Counted from the stretch's first letter, positions 45,594 to 53,852 are shown. The stretch: 64,000 bases of DNA from Thalassovita autumnalis (GCF_001458255.1 NZ_CYSB01000010.1:62001-126000), one strand, 5' to 3'. The notes: generated by a model not told the origin, from the letters alone. Made by a program: numbers and translations.

Positions 45594-45654
45594 GGGGCGC
45601 TGCCCCCTTGGCCTGCGGCCAATTCCCCCGGAGTATTCGGGAAACAGTGAAAAA
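45594..45654 (+). repeat. Structured dispersed element, copy 2
   Basis: Hairpin one GGGGC-GCT-GCCCC, hairpin two TTGGCC-TGC-GGCCAA, then tail CCCCCGGAGTATTCGGGAAA and CAGTGAAAAA. Order, loop sizes and tail match the copy at 34850-34920, while the stem bases of hairpin two are different yet still fully paired. Confidence 0.6.
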
Positions 45655-45730
45655 TGCAGCATCTGCAGGTCAGCAAGACTTGTTCATCCGGGCTGGGGCA
45701 CATCTGCCCTGCGAAATGAAAGAGGGCGTT

Positions 45731-46567
45731 ATGGCTGGAAGCTACGAAGACCGGATCCTGCGGGTGGTGAAATATATCCACGACCATCCGGCGGGGGATC
45801 TGTCGCTGGACCGGCTGGCCGATGTGGCGGCGATGTCGCGGTTTCACTGGCATCGGGTGTTTCATGCGATGATGGGGGAAACCTGCGCCGAGATGGTGCG
45901 CCGGGTGCGGCTGCATCAGGCTGCGCTGCGGCTGGTGCAGGGCACCGATCCGGTGGCCGAGGTTGCCACCCAGGTGGGCTATCCCACACCGCAAAGCTTT
46001 GGTCGCGCCTTTCGGGCGGCCTATGGGCTGACGCCTCTGGCGTTTCGCAAGCAAGGGGTGCCGCTGGTGGCGCTCCGGCAGATGAAACCTGAGGAGTTTA
46101 AAGTGTTTGATGTAAAAATTGAGGAGCGTGGCGCGTTGCGTCTGGCAGGCTGGGAACATCAGGGATCCTATATGGGGATCGGTGCCAAGTTTGAGGAACT
46201 GGCGGCCTTGGCCACGGCGCGGGGCCTGTGGGAGAAGACCTGCGGCATGGCGGGGATCTACTGTGGCGATCCAACCGAAATGCCTGAGGAGCAGCTGCGC
46301 AGCTTTGCCGCGCTGATCCTGCGCGACGGTCAGGATCTGCCCGAAGGTCTGGAAGAACGCGGCTACGCTGCCGGTCGGGTGGCGGTGCTGGTCTTCAAAG
46401 GTCCCTATTCCAGCATGGCAGAGGCCTATCAGTATCTTTACGGCCGCTGGTTGCCGGAAAGCGGTGAAGAGGCCGCCGATGCCGCGCCCTATGAGGTCTA
46501 TCTGAATTCACCCGCCGACACCCCGGCGGAGGAGTTGCTGACCCAGCTCTGTGTGCTGTTGAAGTAA
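45731..46567 (+). CDS. AraC-family regulator with GyrI-like effector domain
   Basis: The 278-residue protein has two N-terminal AraC helix-turn-helix motifs (residues about 8-105; LSLDRLADVAAMSRFHWHRVF and VATQVGYPTPQSFGRAFRAAYG cut at their ends) and a C-terminal GyrI-like small-molecule binding domain, as in Rob or SbmC-linked regulators. The ATG at 45731 follows AGAGGG; an in-frame ATG at 45716 has no site. Likely controls efflux or stress genes, target unknown. Confidence 0.88.
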   Translation: MAGSYEDRILRVVKYIHDHPAGDLSLDRLADVAAMSRFHWHRVFHAMMGETCAEMVRRVRLHQAALRLVQGTDPVAEVATQVGYPTPQSFGRAFRAAYGLTPLAFRKQGVPLVALRQMKPEEFKVFDVKIEERGALRLAGWEHQGSYMGIGAKFEELAALATARGLWEKTCGMAGIYCGDPTEMPEEQLRSFAALILRDGQDLPEGLEERGYAAGRVAVLVFKGPYSSMAEAYQYLYGRWLPESGEEAADAAPYEVYLNSPADTPAEELLTQLCVLLK

Positions 46568-46590
46568 AGCGAAACGCGGTTCAGAAATGC

Positions 46591-46620
46591 AAAAGGGCGC
46601 CGGGTGTCGGCGCCCTTCTT
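46591..46620. terminator. Bidirectional terminator between the AraC gene and mcl1
   Basis: AAAAGGGCGCCG and CGGCGCCCTT form a stem around GGTGT, flanked by A- and T-rich ends, between convergent genes. Confidence 0.88.
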
Positions 46621-46649
46621 GGTGTTGGGGATAGCGTATTGGGGATGGC

Positions 46650-47609
46650 TCAGCTGCCGGCGATCAGCTCGGCCTGGGCGACGATCACCTCGGCCTGTTT
46701 GATCGAGGCGATATCGACCAGACGGCCCTTGTAGACCGTGGCGCCTTCGCCGTTGGCCTTGGCCTGTTCCATCGCGGCAAGGATTTCGCGGGCTTCGGTC
46801 ACAGCGGCTTCAGACGGGGTGAAGACCTCATTGGCCAGTGCGATCTGTTTCGGGTGGATCGCCCATTTGCCGACCATGCCCAGAGTGGCCGAGCGTTTGG
46901 CCTGCGCGATGTAACCTTCGTCATCCGAGAAATCGCCAAACGGCCCGTCCACCGGCAGCACACCATGGGTGCGGCAGGCGGCAACAATGGCGGCCTGAGC
47001 CCAGTGCCAGGGGTCGGACCAGTGTTTCTGGCCTTCGTGCAGCATGTAGTAGTTTTCCTGCGTGCCACCGATGCCGGTGGTCTGCATGCCCATTGAGGCG
47101 GCGAAATCCGCGGCGCCCAGGCTCATCGCGGCCATCCGGGGGGAGGCGGCGGCAATCTCTTCAACATGGGCGATGCCGGCGGCGGATTCGATGATCACCT
47201 CAAAATCAATGCGCTTGGTGCGGCCCTTGGCGACCTCAATCGCGGTGACCAGTGCATCGACGGCGTAGATATCCGCAGCGCAGCCCACTTTCGGGATCAT
47301 GATCTGATCCAGCCGATCGCCGGCTTGTTCCAACAGATCCACCACATCGCGGTACCAATAGGGGGTGTCCAGCCCGTTGATCCGCACTGACAGGGTTTTG
47401 CTGCCCCAATCGATGGTGTTGATCGCCTCAATCGCATTGGCACGTGCCATGTCCTTGTCCGAGGGGGCCACCGAATCCTCAAGGTCGATGTTGATCACAT
47501 CCGCAGCCGACGCCGCCATCTTGGCAAACAGCTTGGTGTTGGAGGCCGGGCCAAACAGCTGGCAACGGTTGGGGCGTGCAGGGGCGGCTGGTTGCAGGCG
47601 GAAGCTCAT
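46650..47609 (-). CDS. mcl1: L-malyl-CoA/beta-methylmalyl-CoA lyase
   Basis: A 319-residue HpcH/CitE-family aldolase that closely follows the Rhodobacter Mcl1 pattern: SFRLQPAAPARPNRCQLFGP at the N-terminus, NIDLEDSVAP (metal site), SLGAADFAASMGMQTTGIGG, and GKWAIHPKQIALANEVF. In the ethylmalonyl-CoA pathway it cleaves beta-methylmalyl-CoA into glyoxylate and propionyl-CoA and makes malyl-CoA from acetyl-CoA and glyoxylate. It is divergent from dgcN across a 289-nt gap. Confidence 0.95.
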   Translation of the reverse strand: MSFRLQPAAPARPNRCQLFGPASNTKLFAKMAASAADVINIDLEDSVAPSDKDMARANAIEAINTIDWGSKTLSVRINGLDTPYWYRDVVDLLEQAGDRLDQIMIPKVGCAADIYAVDALVTAIEVAKGRTKRIDFEVIIESAAGIAHVEEIAAASPRMAAMSLGAADFAASMGMQTTGIGGTQENYYMLHEGQKHWSDPWHWAQAAIVAACRTHGVLPVDGPFGDFSDDEGYIAQAKRSATLGMVGKWAIHPKQIALANEVFTPSEAAVTEAREILAAMEQAKANGEGATVYKGRLVDIASIKQAEVIVAQAELIAGS

Positions 47610-47701
47610 TGGGCGATTCCTCTGGGTAACGAAATTGCAGATTTTTCACCTTGAGGGTTATTAAATTGCGCCCCTGTTCGCAAGGATATTTTGCACCTGC
47701 G

Positions 47702-47731
47702 GCATCGCGCCTGCAGAGAAACCCGCGATGC
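47702..47731. promoter_or_regulatory. Inverted repeat in the mcl1/dgcN divergent region
   Basis: GCATCGCG (47702-47709) and CGCGATGC (47724-47731) are perfect inverted arms with a 14-nt spacer. CTTCGAAG and an AT-rich stretch follow nearer dgcN. The rest of the 289-nt gap holds no gene. An operator for one or both genes is plausible. Confidence 0.4.
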
Positions 47732-47898
47732 GGTGATTAATTCGCAGGCAGAATGTAAACTTCGAAGAATTTTCGAGTGATCGGCCAAAATTCAGAGGTT
47801 TCTCCCAATGACGCAGGGTGCCCAGCTGCAATCGCGAAGACACTCCCGGTACGAATCCATCACACTGCGCCAGCTAAAAGAAATGAAAGGCCGATACG

Positions 47899-48900
47899 AT
47901 GATCAAGACCCCCTATCTGCTGTTTTTGGGTGACGCCCCGGACCAACTGGCTGCAAAAGTGGCCCAAGGTATCAAGGACTGGCGTCCTGAATTTGCTGTA
48001 GGCCAGTATCGGATGGACGGCTGCAAGGCCGACATGGGCCTGCCCGACATGACCCTGGAAGAGGCCAAAGCGGCGGGCGCCAAAACCCTGGTGATCGGCG
48101 TGGCCAACCGCGGCGGCGTGATCAGCCAGGCCTGGAAAAAGGTTCTGGTCACCGCGCTGGAAGAGGGTTTTGATCTGGCCTCCGGCCTGCACAACCTGCT
48201 GAAAGACGAAGAAGACCTGGTTGCCGTGGCCAAAGCCACCGGTCAGGAACTGCACGACGTGCGCGTGCCTGAGGTCGACTATCCGATCGCCAACGGCAAA
48301 AAACGCACCGGCAAACGTCTGCTGGCGGTGGGCACCGACTGTTCGGTGGGCAAGATGTACACTGCCCTGTGCATGGAAAAGGAAATGCGTGAGCGCGGCA
48401 TGAAAGCCTCGTTCCGCGCCACCGGCCAGACTGGCATCCTGATCACCGGCGACGGTGTGCCGCTGGACGCGGTAATTGCTGACTTTATGGCGGGTTCGAT
48501 CGAATACATCACCCCCAACAATGACACCGATCACTGGGACATCATCGAAGGTCAGGGCAGCCTGTTCCACGTCTCCTACTCGGGCGTGACCATGGCACTG
48601 ATCCACGGCGGTCAGCCAGATGCGCTGGTGGTCTGCCATGAGCCGACCCGCGATCACATGCGTGGTCTGCCGGATTACCAGCTGCCGTCGCTTGAAGCGG
48701 TGCGCGATATGGCGCTGTCGCTGGCCAAAGTGGCCAACCCGGACTGTCAGGTTGTGGGCTATTCGATCAACACCCAGAACATGCCCGAGGATGAAGCCAA
48801 GGCCTATTGTGCCAAGGTTGAAGCCGAGCTGGGCCTGCCGGCAACCGACCCGTTCCGCTTTGGCGCGGGCAAGCTGGTCGACGCGCTGGACGCGATCTGA
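47899..48900 (+). CDS. dgcN: DUF1611 protein, likely D-glutamate N-acetyltransferase DgcN
   Basis: This 333-residue DUF1611 protein has a P-loop-like segment GTDCSVGKMYTALCMEKEM and the family stretch RATGQTGILITGDGVPLDA. In marine Pseudoalteromonas, DgcN acetylates D-glutamate and the enolase-superfamily DgcA racemises the product; the gene directly downstream here is a DgcA-type protein. AAAGG precedes the ATG by 8 nt. Identity is by family and context, and activity on D-Glu is inferred. Confidence 0.82.
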   Translation: MIKTPYLLFLGDAPDQLAAKVAQGIKDWRPEFAVGQYRMDGCKADMGLPDMTLEEAKAAGAKTLVIGVANRGGVISQAWKKVLVTALEEGFDLASGLHNLLKDEEDLVAVAKATGQELHDVRVPEVDYPIANGKKRTGKRLLAVGTDCSVGKMYTALCMEKEMRERGMKASFRATGQTGILITGDGVPLDAVIADFMAGSIEYITPNNDTDHWDIIEGQGSLFHVSYSGVTMALIHGGQPDALVVCHEPTRDHMRGLPDYQLPSLEAVRDMALSLAKVANPDCQVVGYSINTQNMPEDEAKAYCAKVEAELGLPATDPFRFGAGKLVDALDAI

Positions 48901-48913
48901 TCTAACAGCCTTG

Positions 48914-48968
48914 AAGGCCGGAGCGGACGACCCCTCCGGCCTTTTGAGTATTTAAGGAACATTGAAAG
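48914..48968 (+). terminator. Terminator hairpin joined to the dispersed tail motif
   Basis: AAGGCCGGAG pairs with CTCCGGCCTTTT (48934-48945) to make a good intrinsic terminator after dgcN. It is followed at once by GAGTATTTAAGGAACATTGA and AAGG, the same tail seen in the two structured elements. It separates dgcN from dgcA, so read-through may set their ratio. Confidence 0.75.
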
Positions 48969-48980
48969 GGGAGGGGCGGC

Positions 48981-49946
48981 ATGACCATCACCGTTCAAAA
49001 AGACGTCTTTAAACTGGCGCAGGTTTTCACCATCAGCCGGGGCAGCCGGACCGAGGCCAAGGTGCTGACGGTCAAGATCGAACGCGACGGCCATGTGGGC
49101 TGGGGCGAATGTGTGCCTTATGCGCGTTATGATGAGACGCTTGAGTCGGTCACCGCTGAAATCGAAGGCCTGCCCGCAGATGTCACCCGTGACGCCTTGC
49201 AGGATCTACTGCCTGCAGGCGCAGCCCGCAACGCGGTTGATTGTGCGCTCTGGGATTTGGAGGCGAAACAGGCTGGCAAACGGGTCTGGGAACTGGCGGG
49301 CCTGCCCGCGCCGGAGCCGGAAATCACCGCCTATACCCTGTCGCTTGCCTCCCCTGAGGAGATGCAGGCACAGGCCGCCAAGAACGCCCATCGCCCGCTG
49401 TTGAAGATCAAGCTGGGCACGCCCGACGATATGGTTCGCCTTGAGGCCGTGCGCAAAGGCGCCCCCGATGCGCGGATCATCGTCGACGCCAATGAGGGCT
49501 GGAGCGCCGAGGTCTACGCCGATCTGGCACCGCATCTGGTGCGTCTGGGGGTGGATCTGGTGGAACAGCCCCTGCCGGCCGGTGAAGATGACGCGCTGCT
49601 CGGCATGGACCGTCCGGTGCCAGTCTGCGCCGACGAAAGCTGCCATGACCGCACGTCGCTGGCGAAGCTGAAGGGCAAATATGATGTGGTGAACATCAAG
49701 CTCGACAAAACCGGCGGTCTGACCGAAGCGCTGAAGCTGCGCGATGCCGCGCTGGCCGAAGGTTATAAGGTGATGGTGGGCTGTATGGTCGGCTCCTCCC
49801 TCGCGATGGCACCGGCGACGCTGGTGGCACAGGGCGCCATGGTCACCGATCTGGATGGTCCGCTGCTGCTGGCCGAAGACCGCGATGCCCCGCTGACCTT
49901 TGATGAGGCCGGTGTGCACGGACCTGAGGCAGCGCTCTGGGGCTAA
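48981..49946 (+). CDS. dgcA: Enolase-superfamily epimerase, likely DgcA (N-acetyl-D-glutamate racemase)
   Basis: The 321-residue protein has the muconate-lactonising/dipeptide-epimerase pattern: KIKLG with the catalytic lysine, metal ligands in VDANEGW, in EQPLP and in ADESCHD, and a second lysine in NIKLDKTGG. Classical members epimerise L-Ala-D/L-Glu; the DgcA subgroup racemises N-acetyl-D-Glu. The pairing with DgcN favours the latter. GGAGGGGCGGC precedes the ATG. Confidence 0.82.
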   Translation: MTITVQKDVFKLAQVFTISRGSRTEAKVLTVKIERDGHVGWGECVPYARYDETLESVTAEIEGLPADVTRDALQDLLPAGAARNAVDCALWDLEAKQAGKRVWELAGLPAPEPEITAYTLSLASPEEMQAQAAKNAHRPLLKIKLGTPDDMVRLEAVRKGAPDARIIVDANEGWSAEVYADLAPHLVRLGVDLVEQPLPAGEDDALLGMDRPVPVCADESCHDRTSLAKLKGKYDVVNIKLDKTGGLTEALKLRDAALAEGYKVMVGCMVGSSLAMAPATLVAQGAMVTDLDGPLLLAEDRDAPLTFDEAGVHGPEAALWG

Positions 49947-49977
49947 GCCCTGGCGCGTCCCATCAAAACCCTAACTG

Positions 49978-50013
49978 ACAGCCCCATTCCGCCTTTCACA
50001 AAGGCGGGGCTGT
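49978..50013 (+). terminator. Terminator after dgcA
   Basis: ACAGCCCC and CCGCCTTT (with a 3-nt bulge) pair with AAAGGCGG and GGCTGT around CAC, followed by TGTTG. Strong stem 32 nt past the dgcA stop. Confidence 0.8.
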
Positions 50014-50116
50014 TGTTGCGCCCTGTTGCCGCGTCCTGTTGCGGTGCAGCCAGCTAATGCTTGACACATCGGGCAATGCGCCCAAGAAGAAACCAACCCA
50101 AATTCAGGAGCCAGTG

Positions 50117-50980
50117 ATGACCCGCACCGTATTCGTTAACGGAGAGTATTTGCCCGAAACCGACGCCAAAATCTCGATCTTTGATCGTGGTTTCCTGATG
50201 GCGGATGGCGTCTATGAGGTGACCAGCGTGCTGGGGGGCAAGCTGATCGATTTTGACGGTCACCTGAAACGTCTGGAGCGGTCGCTGAATGAGCTGGACA
50301 TGGAGAAACCATCTGAGTTTGACGACCTGCTGGAGATCCACCGCAAACTGGTCGAGTTGAACGGCATCGAAGAGGGCATGATCTACCTGCAGGTCACCCG
50401 TGGCGCCCCCGGCGATCGTGACTTCGTCTTCCCCGATCCGGCAGAAACCCGTCCGACGCTGGTTCTATTCACCCAGAACAAACCCGGTCTGGCCGATAGC
50501 CCTGCCGCCCAGAAAGGCATCAAGGTCATTTCGATCGAAGATATCCGCTGGGGCCGCCGGGATATCAAAACGGTGCAGCTGCTCTACCCGTCGATGGGCA
50601 AGATGATGGCGAAGAAAGCTGGTTGTGATGACGCCTGGCTGGTCGAAGAGGGCAAGGTGACCGAAGGCACCTCGAACAACGCCTATATCGTCAAAGACGG
50701 CAAGATCATCACCCGCGCGCTGAGCAATGACATCCTGCACGGCATCACCCGAGCGGCCGTCCTGCGGTTCGCCCGCGAAGCGCAGATGGAAGTGGTGGAG
50801 CGCAGCTTTACCATTGAAGAGGCGCAACAGGCTGATGAGGCTTTTGTGACCTCTGCCTCAACCTTCGTGATGCCGGTTGTTGAAATTGATGGCGCTGAGA
50901 TTGGTGAAGGCGCGGTTGGTCCGGTGGCCAAACGTCTGCGCGAGATTTACCTGGATGAGAGCCTGAAAGCAGCGGTCTAA
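50117..50980 (+). CDS. dat: D-amino-acid aminotransferase
   Basis: A 287-residue class IV PLP enzyme. It starts TRTVFVNGEYLPETDAKISI, typical of D-alanine aminotransferase, with active-site lysine in DIKTVQLLYPSMG and the PLP-binding EGTSNNAYIVKDG. These enzymes interconvert D-Ala, D-Glu and D-Asp with keto acids. The ATG at 50117 has CAGGAG before it. It lies after the dgcN-dgcA pair but has its own upstream region, beyond a terminator. Confidence 0.92.
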   Translation: MTRTVFVNGEYLPETDAKISIFDRGFLMADGVYEVTSVLGGKLIDFDGHLKRLERSLNELDMEKPSEFDDLLEIHRKLVELNGIEEGMIYLQVTRGAPGDRDFVFPDPAETRPTLVLFTQNKPGLADSPAAQKGIKVISIEDIRWGRRDIKTVQLLYPSMGKMMAKKAGCDDAWLVEEGKVTEGTSNNAYIVKDGKIITRALSNDILHGITRAAVLRFAREAQMEVVERSFTIEEAQQADEAFVTSASTFVMPVVEIDGAEIGEGAVGPVAKRLREIYLDESLKAAV

Positions 50981-51004
50981 CCCACCCGACAGGACGAAAT
51001 TTGC

Positions 51005-51029
51005 AAGGGCGGCCAGGGGCCGCCCTTTT
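51005..51029 (+). terminator. Rho-independent terminator of dat
   Basis: AAGGGCGGCC pairs with GGCCGCCCTTTT around a short AGG-containing loop, 25 nt after the dat stop. Confidence 0.85.
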
Positions 51030-51182
51030 GCGTTGCGTTGCCGCTAGGTCGCAGTCTCCCGGTGGTTGCGCGTAGCGCAAGTTGCCGGAATAGCAAGATA
51101 TTCTAATGGGGGGCGCTAGTTTTTTGACAGTTATGCTCTTTTCGGTTGAAGTGCCTGTGTCATATCCGATACCCGACGGTAT

Positions 51183-51257
51183 GGGCAGCCAAAGTGAGTG
51201 GCGCTGTTTTCAGCGGTGGCTGCCCAAGGCTTCTGCCTGCCGGGGGGCGGGCAGAAG
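51183..51257. repeat. Two tandem hairpins downstream of the dioxygenase gene
   Basis: GGGCAGCCA...TGGCTGCCC encloses CGCTG-TTTT-CAGCG. It is followed by GGCTTCTGCC...GGCAGAAGCC. They abut the stop codon at 51263 on the minus strand. They could end that transcript, though neither has a U-run. The remaining 51030-51182 shows no gene. Confidence 0.5.
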
Positions 51258-51262
51258 CCGAT

Positions 51263-52057
51263 CTACCCTTCAAACCGATAGCTTGAGGCCGTGACGCCAC
51301 CAAAGATGTCCTTCTGGTGGTAGGTGCGCTGGGCAGTGGCGCCTTCGGCGGCACCAAGGGCGGCAAACAGCGGCGCCAGATGGTCCTCTTTGGCGTGACA
51401 CTCGCGGGCATAGGGGGCCTGTTCCCAGTTCAGGATCGCCTCACGCCGTGCTTCAGGCGGCAGCGCCAGTGTTTCATGCAACCAGGCATCAAAGGCTTCG
51501 GAGGGCACTTTGGCCTTCGGGCCGAACTGGCGCAGGTTGTGATAGCTGAGGCCTGAGCCGATGATCAGCACGCCCTCATCGCGCAGGGGCGCCAAGGCGC
51601 GGCCCATTTTCCAGTGTTTTTCAGGGTCATACCCCTTTTGGAGGGAGACCTGAAACAGCGGCACATCCGCCTCGGGATAGATCAGCGCCATCGGCACGAA
51701 GGTGCCGTGGTCATAACCCATCGCATCATCCAACCGCGTCGGCAGACCCGCCTGATGCAACCGCTGTGCCACATCCTCGGCCAGTTCCGGCGCGCCGGGG
51801 GCGGGGTAGCTCAGCTCATAGGTTTCAGGTGGGAAGCCGTGATAGTCATAGACCATCCGCGGACGTTTGCAGTGCATCACCGCAAAACTCTCGGTTTCCC
51901 AATGGCCCGAGATCATCAGCACCGCTTTGGGCTTCTGATGCAACTCGGCTGAGATCTGGCGCAGGGAGGCCGCAAGCGGTTCCAGCTCCTGTGCCATGTT
52001 GGGCACCCAGGGCCAGGGGCCGCCGCCGTGCGAAATGAAATGTGTGGGCAGGGTCAT
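51263..52057 (-). CDS. ygiD: Class III extradiol ring-cleavage dioxygenase-like protein (YgiD/DODA)
   Basis: The 264-residue LigB-type protein contains the metal-binding pattern FISHGGGPW at the N-terminus, MISGHWE, YDHGTFVPM and SGLSYHN. These fit the 4,5-DOPA dioxygenase family, which cleaves catechols using Fe(II) or Zn(II). Physiological substrate unknown. It lies downstream of a small operon that includes a CHMI homologue, another meta-cleavage family member. Confidence 0.88.
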   Translation of the reverse strand: MTLPTHFISHGGGPWPWVPNMAQELEPLAASLRQISAELHQKPKAVLMISGHWETESFAVMHCKRPRMVYDYHGFPPETYELSYPAPGAPELAEDVAQRLHQAGLPTRLDDAMGYDHGTFVPMALIYPEADVPLFQVSLQKGYDPEKHWKMGRALAPLRDEGVLIIGSGLSYHNLRQFGPKAKVPSEAFDAWLHETLALPPEARREAILNWEQAPYARECHAKEDHLAPLFAALGAAEGATAQRTYHQKDIFGGVTASSYRFEG

Positions 52058-52222
52058 GTCACGTGCCTTTGCTGCTAAGAAGGTGTTGCATCAAAGGTAG
52101 GGGGGCACTGCGCGGGCGAAAACGCCCCGTGCCCCACAGATTATGTGCAGATCTGCGCGGTCACCTTCGCCGTTTTGGCGGTGCCACAAAGATGTTGGTC
52201 TGGTGCCAGCCCACAGCGGCAA

Positions 52223-52256
52223 CAAAAAACCTGAGGCCGGTTTGCGCAGCCTCAGG
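52223..52256 (-). terminator. Rho-independent terminator after the DUF1244 gene
   Basis: CCTGAGGC (52230-52237) pairs with GCCTCAGG (52249-52256); on the minus strand the stem is followed by TTTTTTG. It ends the 52284-53719 operon. Confidence 0.88.
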
Positions 52257-52283
52257 TCAAAGAATGCTTGGCAATGCGGCGGC

Positions 52284-52601
52284 TTATTTGCCCGCGTCAC
52301 CAACGTTTTCGGCAAAGGCCTTGGTAAACTCGGCCTGTTTTTCCGCGCTGGCGTCGGTTTGATAGTTGGTTTTCCACTCATCCATCGTCATGCCGTAGAA
52401 AATCTCACGCGCGGCGTTTTTGTCCATCTCGATGCCACGTTCATTGGCGGCTTCCTGATACCAGCGGCTGAGGCAGTTGCGGCAGAACCCGGCGAGGTTC
52501 ATCATGTCGATGTTTTGCACATCGGTGCGCTTTTCCATCAGGTGTTCACGCAACGCGCGGAAGGCGGCGGCTTCCAGCTCAATCCGGGTTTGATCGTCCA
52601 T
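52284..52601 (-). CDS. DUF1244-family protein
   Basis: A 105-residue all-helical small protein with the signature NLAGFCRNCLSRWYQEAANERG, which includes a CxxC pair, and EIFYGMTMDEWK. This is the DUF1244 family, common in alphaproteobacteria and of unknown function. GGAGACAGAC precedes the ATG. It is the last of three genes on this strand, 20 nt after the CHMI-like gene. Confidence 0.88.
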   Translation of the reverse strand: MDDQTRIELEAAAFRALREHLMEKRTDVQNIDMMNLAGFCRNCLSRWYQEAANERGIEMDKNAAREIFYGMTMDEWKTNYQTDASAEKQAEFTKAFAENVGDAGK

Positions 52602-52621
52602 GTCTGTCTCCTTTTAGCGTG

Positions 52622-52966
52622 TCACAACACGCGTTTGGCGTAAGAGGCACCGTGCATATCCACCGCCTCAGCTGTCAGGCTGCCCACCTCTGGCAGGTGG
52701 GCTTTCATCACATCTAGCACAATCCCGGTGAGATGCGATTTGGTCGCATCGTCGCGCCCTGGCAGTAGCCGCAGGGTGGCGTGGGTGTAGCTTTGCGGAT
52801 CCGTTCCAATCACGCCAAAGGGCTGCGGGCAGGCGCGGATTTTCAGGCTGGCGGGGTTGGGAATTGCCGGCTCTTTCGCCAGCGCGCCAAACAGGGCCTG
52901 GCAGAGCGATTGCAGATCAGCCTGCGTTTCAAGGCCGGCAGAATATTCCAGAACAACATGGGGCAT
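52622..52966 (-). CDS. 5-carboxymethyl-2-hydroxymuconate isomerase-like protein
   Basis: This 114-residue protein starts MPHVVLEYSAGL, providing the N-terminal proline that serves as the catalytic base in the CHMI/tautomerase superfamily after Met removal. The homoprotocatechuate pathway genes are not present nearby, so its substrate may differ. It is 12 nt after the N-formylglutamate amidohydrolase gene. Confidence 0.85.
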   Translation of the reverse strand: MPHVVLEYSAGLETQADLQSLCQALFGALAKEPAIPNPASLKIRACPQPFGVIGTDPQSYTHATLRLLPGRDDATKSHLTGIVLDVMKAHLPEVGSLTAEAVDMHGASYAKRVL

Positions 52967-52978
52967 GATGGGGCTTTC

Positions 52979-53719
52979 TCAGACGCCGCTGCGCGACAGG
53001 GTTTCGGTCAGGATCGGGGCCAGGCGCTGCCCCCATTGGGCCTGCTGCTGGTCGGTTTCGATCAGGTCATTGCGGATCTCAATCAGGGCGTTGGGGCGGC
53101 CATGCGCAGTGGCATGGGTGTCAATCGCATCGCCGGGCAGATAGCCGGTGTAGGGTTCATTGTCCCCGACACAAAGGTCCGGTTCCTCCTTCAGCCGGGT
53201 GATCAGCGGCTGGGCATAGCGCCCGTCCTCCGCCCAGAGCACACCGATATGCCAAGGGCGCGGCGCGCGGCCCTGCAGCTGCGGGGTGAAGGAATGCATC
53301 GAGATGATCACTGTATCGTCGCGCCGTGCCGCCAGATCTGCCAGGGCTGCATGATAGGGCCGGTAACAGGCGTCGAGCCGCCGCTCCAGCTCAGCCGCGT
53401 CGGCATGGCGGTTGGCGGGGATGATGGTGCCGTCATAGAGCTTCATCAGCAGGGTCGGATCATCGTCACCACGGTTGGGGTCAATCACCAGCCGGGAGAA
53501 ATCCGACAGGATCGCGGCACATCCCAAGGCATCGGCCAGCGCCCGGGTCACCCCGGCAGCACCGACGTCATAGGCGATGTGGCGGTTCATATCGCCCGCG
53601 CCCAACCCCAATTCGCCGCCATTCACAAAGGGCGGCACGGTATTGGTGGCATGGTCGCAGGTGATCAGGAAGCGGCTGTCGCGGTCATCGCCGTGAATGT
53701 GGAAGGGATGGTAGGTCAT
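52979..53719 (-). CDS. N-formylglutamate amidohydrolase-family protein
   Basis: The 246-residue zinc-hydrolase-like protein has the family stretches LITCDHATNTVP, DVGAAGVTRALADAL, SDFSRLVIDPNRG and IISMHSFTPQL. HutG2-type members release formate from N-formyl-L-glutamate in histidine breakdown, but many paralogues have unknown amide substrates. No hut genes are nearby. It leads an operon with the CHMI-like and DUF1244 genes. Confidence 0.88.
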   Translation of the reverse strand: MTYHPFHIHGDDRDSRFLITCDHATNTVPPFVNGGELGLGAGDMNRHIAYDVGAAGVTRALADALGCAAILSDFSRLVIDPNRGDDDPTLLMKLYDGTIIPANRHADAAELERRLDACYRPYHAALADLAARRDDTVIISMHSFTPQLQGRAPRPWHIGVLWAEDGRYAQPLITRLKEEPDLCVGDNEPYTGYLPGDAIDTHATAHGRPNALIEIRNDLIETDQQQAQWGQRLAPILTETLSRSGV

Positions 53720-53852
53720 GAAACTTTCACTTGGTTTGAAAAGCCTCTATGCCACTTTGCGCGTGATTGGAATTGTTTCTGCCGTACCATATGCGTATAA
53801 GGCAGCGAAGTTAGCGGTAACATTAGCCTGCTAGGAAGGGAATTGATCTGAT

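Noticed and set aside
50135-50160. GAGTATTTG near the start of dat as a fourth copy of the dispersed tail
   Set aside because: It lies inside the coding sequence, lacks the preceding hairpins, and the downstream bases do not match the tail.
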